Positions 62,714 through 64,000 of a stretch of DNA of 64,000 bases are shown here, one piece after another. Position 1 is the stretch's first letter; each line of letters begins with the position of its first letter. Source of the stretch: Hyphomonas polymorpha PS728. Its GTDB lineage: Bacteria; Pseudomonadota; Alphaproteobacteria; Caulobacterales; Hyphomonadaceae. Location: the NCBI RefSeq assembly GCF_000685315.1, contig NZ_ARYM01000002.1, forward strand, positions 124,001 through 188,000. Reading direction: 5' to 3'. The notes under the pieces are model-generated. The model made no database searches. It saw only the letters and a program-made list of their open reading frames with translations, and had not been told where the DNA came from. The position numbers and the translations under genes were made by a program.

Positions 62714-63262
62714 ATGCGCCAAGACCACCGACACTGCTTCATCCTCACCGGCGGCCCCGGCGCGGGCAAGACGACGCTGCTGGCGCATCTGGCCGGGCAG
62801 GGGATCGCCATGATGCCCGAGGCGGGGCGGGGGATCATCCGTTCCCAGATGGCCATTGGCGGCCGCGCGCTGCCCTGGAAAGATCGCGCGCTGTTTGCCG
62901 AACTGATGCTCGGCTGGGAACTGCGTTCCCTCAGCGAGTCGGCGACACGGCCGGGCCCCATCCTGTTTGACCGGGGCGTGCCGGATGTGGCGGGCTATCT
63001 GACGCTGGAAGGGCTGGAGGTGCCCGCGCATATCCGGCAAGCCGCCAAAATCCACCGGTACAATTCGCTCGTCTTTCTGGCGCCGCCCTGGGAGGAGATC
63101 TTTCACACCGATCCCGAGCGCCGTCAGGACTTTGAGACCGCCCGGCGTACCTGTGAGACGATGCGGCGTGTGTATACGGAGCTCGGATACAACCTGGTCG
63201 AGCTTCCGTGCGCGTCTGTTCCTGAGCGCGCCGATTTCGTGCGGGCCAATATCGGCGCTTAA
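62714..63262 (+). CDS. AAA_28-type ATPase
   Basis: This 182-residue P-loop protein starts HCFILTGGPGAGKTTLLAHLA (Walker A), has ILFDRGVPD as a probable Walker B or Asp-Arg-Gly motif, and contains a central helical region with APPWEEIFHTDPERRQDFETA. It matches the AAA_28 kind of small NTPase or nucleoside-kinase-like proteins; the substrate is unknown. The ATG at 62714 is used as the Walker A follows directly. It lies 78 bases after argD and may be co-transcribed with it. Confidence 0.83.
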   Translation: MRQDHRHCFILTGGPGAGKTTLLAHLAGQGIAMMPEAGRGIIRSQMAIGGRALPWKDRALFAELMLGWELRSLSESATRPGPILFDRGVPDVAGYLTLEGLEVPAHIRQAAKIHRYNSLVFLAPPWEEIFHTDPERRQDFETARRTCETMRRVYTELGYNLVELPCASVPERADFVRANIGA

Positions 63263-63286
63263 TCCTTGTTTTCGCTTAAAGAAAAG

Positions 63287-63315
63287 GGACAGGCTGAGAG
63301 AGCATAGCCTGTCCC
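63287..63315. terminator. Terminator-like hairpin after the AAA ATPase gene
   Basis: A perfect 10-bp stem (63287-63296 with 63306-63315) with a 9-base loop begins 24 bases past the stop. It lacks a T run to the right; leftward it is followed by TTTTCTTT. It would terminate mostly on the minus strand or act with Rho. Confidence 0.55.
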
Positions 63316-63510
63316 CTGCAAATGCGCACGTGCGGTCCCCCCACACTTGCTGCTGCTGAATTAGCAAATCTGAGTACTGCTCGCGTCCGTGCAGATACCT
63401 AAATTTCGGCGGGCTTTGCTCCAATTTGAGCTTTCATGTGCGTGGGCCCCGGTTAAGCTCATCTTCTGGCTGGCTTTGGGGAGAGCAGGCTGGAAGGGGA
63501 GCGGTCTGTA

Positions 63511-64000
63511 GTGCTGGTAGAGCGTGAACGGGATTTCGAGCGGCTGGATGTCCTGATTGCGGCGGCGAGCCGGGGCCAGGGGAGTGTGGCGCTGGTCTGC
63601 GGGGAGGCCGGTATCGGCAAGACTTCGCTGATCCGCGGCCTGTTTGCCCGCCTGCCCAGAGGCTGGCGTGCGGCTGCGGGCGGCTGCGACGCGCTTTACA
63701 CCCCCCGCCCGCTCGGCCCCGTGCGCGATATGGCGGAGATGCTGGGGCCAAAGGTCCGTGCCCTGCTGGAAAACGGCGACCGGCAGCGCCTCTTCGCAGC
63801 AATCCTTGACACGATCGGCCGTTCCAACAGCCCGATCCTGATGGTCTGGGAAGACATGCACTGGGCTGATCATGCCACGCTGGACCTGCTGCGCTATCTT
63901 GGCCGCCGAATTGCCTTCCTGCCGCTGGTCCTTGTGCTGACCTACCGGGATGACGAAACCGGCGCGCAACATCCTCTGACCCAGGTGCTGGAGGAGTTGC
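63511..64000 (+). CDS. LuxR/MalT-like AAA ATPase regulator, 3' end outside window
   Basis: A frame opens after a TAA at 63454 and stays open to the right edge. I start it at the GTG at 63511, which has GAAGGGGA 9-10 bases upstream. The 163 visible residues show a P-loop VCGEAGIGKTSLIRGLFARL (about 30-49), Walker B-like LMVWEDMHWADHATLDLLRYL and an ALTYRDDE-type segment (here VLTYRDDETG), the pattern of STAND ATPases that carry a C-terminal LuxR helix-turn-helix. The effector domain is not in view, so a regulator is inferred. The 200 bases upstream hold no other gene. Confidence 0.75.
   Translation, partial: MLVERERDFERLDVLIAAASRGQGSVALVCGEAGIGKTSLIRGLFARLPRGWRAAAGGCDALYTPRPLGPVRDMAEMLGPKVRALLENGDRQRLFAAILDTIGRSNSPILMVWEDMHWADHATLDLLRYLGRRIAFLPLVLVLTYRDDETGAQHPLTQVLEEL

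Overview
The window reads as chromosomal DNA of a GC-rich alphaproteobacterium, most likely Hyphomonadaceae (Hyphomonas-like) or a close Caulobacterales relative. Supporting signs are the enoyl-CoA hydratase - rpsT - dnaA order known from Caulobacter, a long HisRS followed by hisZ and a short hisG, several overlapping ATGA start/stop junctions, a large TonB-dependent receptor of the type abundant in this group, and single-subunit Fur, HemN and class III ADH genes of alphaproteobacterial type. I see no phage, insertion sequence, CRISPR array or rRNA. There is one tRNA, with a CAT anticodon.

Layout. 1-6 kb: a 5'-truncated unknown gene, an Nfu iron-sulfur scaffold, a RutE-like reductase, tsaB, an opposed Hsp70-like gene, rimI, a dienelactone hydrolase and fur. 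6-10.3 kb: a PQQ-type sugar dehydrogenase lipoprotein and a TonB receptor, both on the minus strand. 10.5-12.3 kb: queC-queE-queD for 7-deazaguanine synthesis. 12.4-17.5 kb: an MscS channel, a secreted unknown, an MsrB lipoprotein, a pirin and two unknowns. 17.7-24.4 kb: recQ, a ClpP paralogue, a CBS-like hybrid histidine kinase, a patatin-barrel (type Vd-like) protein and the tRNA. 24.5-32.3 kb: an L-2-hydroxyglutarate oxidase-like enzyme, Sel1 and TPR proteins, trxB, a His-rich CDF transporter, a VOC protein and a palindrome-rich patch. 32.4-49 kb: the replication block gyrB ... recF-dnaN, dnaA, then rpsT and an enoyl-CoA hydratase, with a DEAD-box helicase, hemN, and the glutathione-dependent formaldehyde genes fghA and adhC placed within it. 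49-57 kb: an ABC1 kinase, a PAP2 phosphatase, a P450 opposed to a TetR-rubredoxin pair, a phospholipase A2-like secreted protein, a thioesterase, TerC and ChrA. 57.5-64 kb: a histidine leader, hisS-hisZ-hisG, a terminated small transcript, argD, an AAA ATPase, and the start of a LuxR/MalT-like ATPase cut off by the right edge.

How parts work together. queC, queE and queD are translationally coupled steps to preQ0. fghA and adhC together oxidise formaldehyde through S-hydroxymethylglutathione. hisS, hisZ and hisG link tRNA-His charging to the first step of histidine synthesis and sit behind a short ORF with five consecutive His codons, which points to attenuation. dnaA, dnaN, recF and gyrB form the replication-initiation neighbourhood.

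The observations I rate highest are the apparently leaderless His5 leader peptide, helically phased TGTCC arrays found at three separate loci, a terminated candidate small RNA or Arg-rich leader upstream of argD, a QueD lacking its usual catalytic cysteine, and three convergent gene pairs that share a CTAG as both stop codons.
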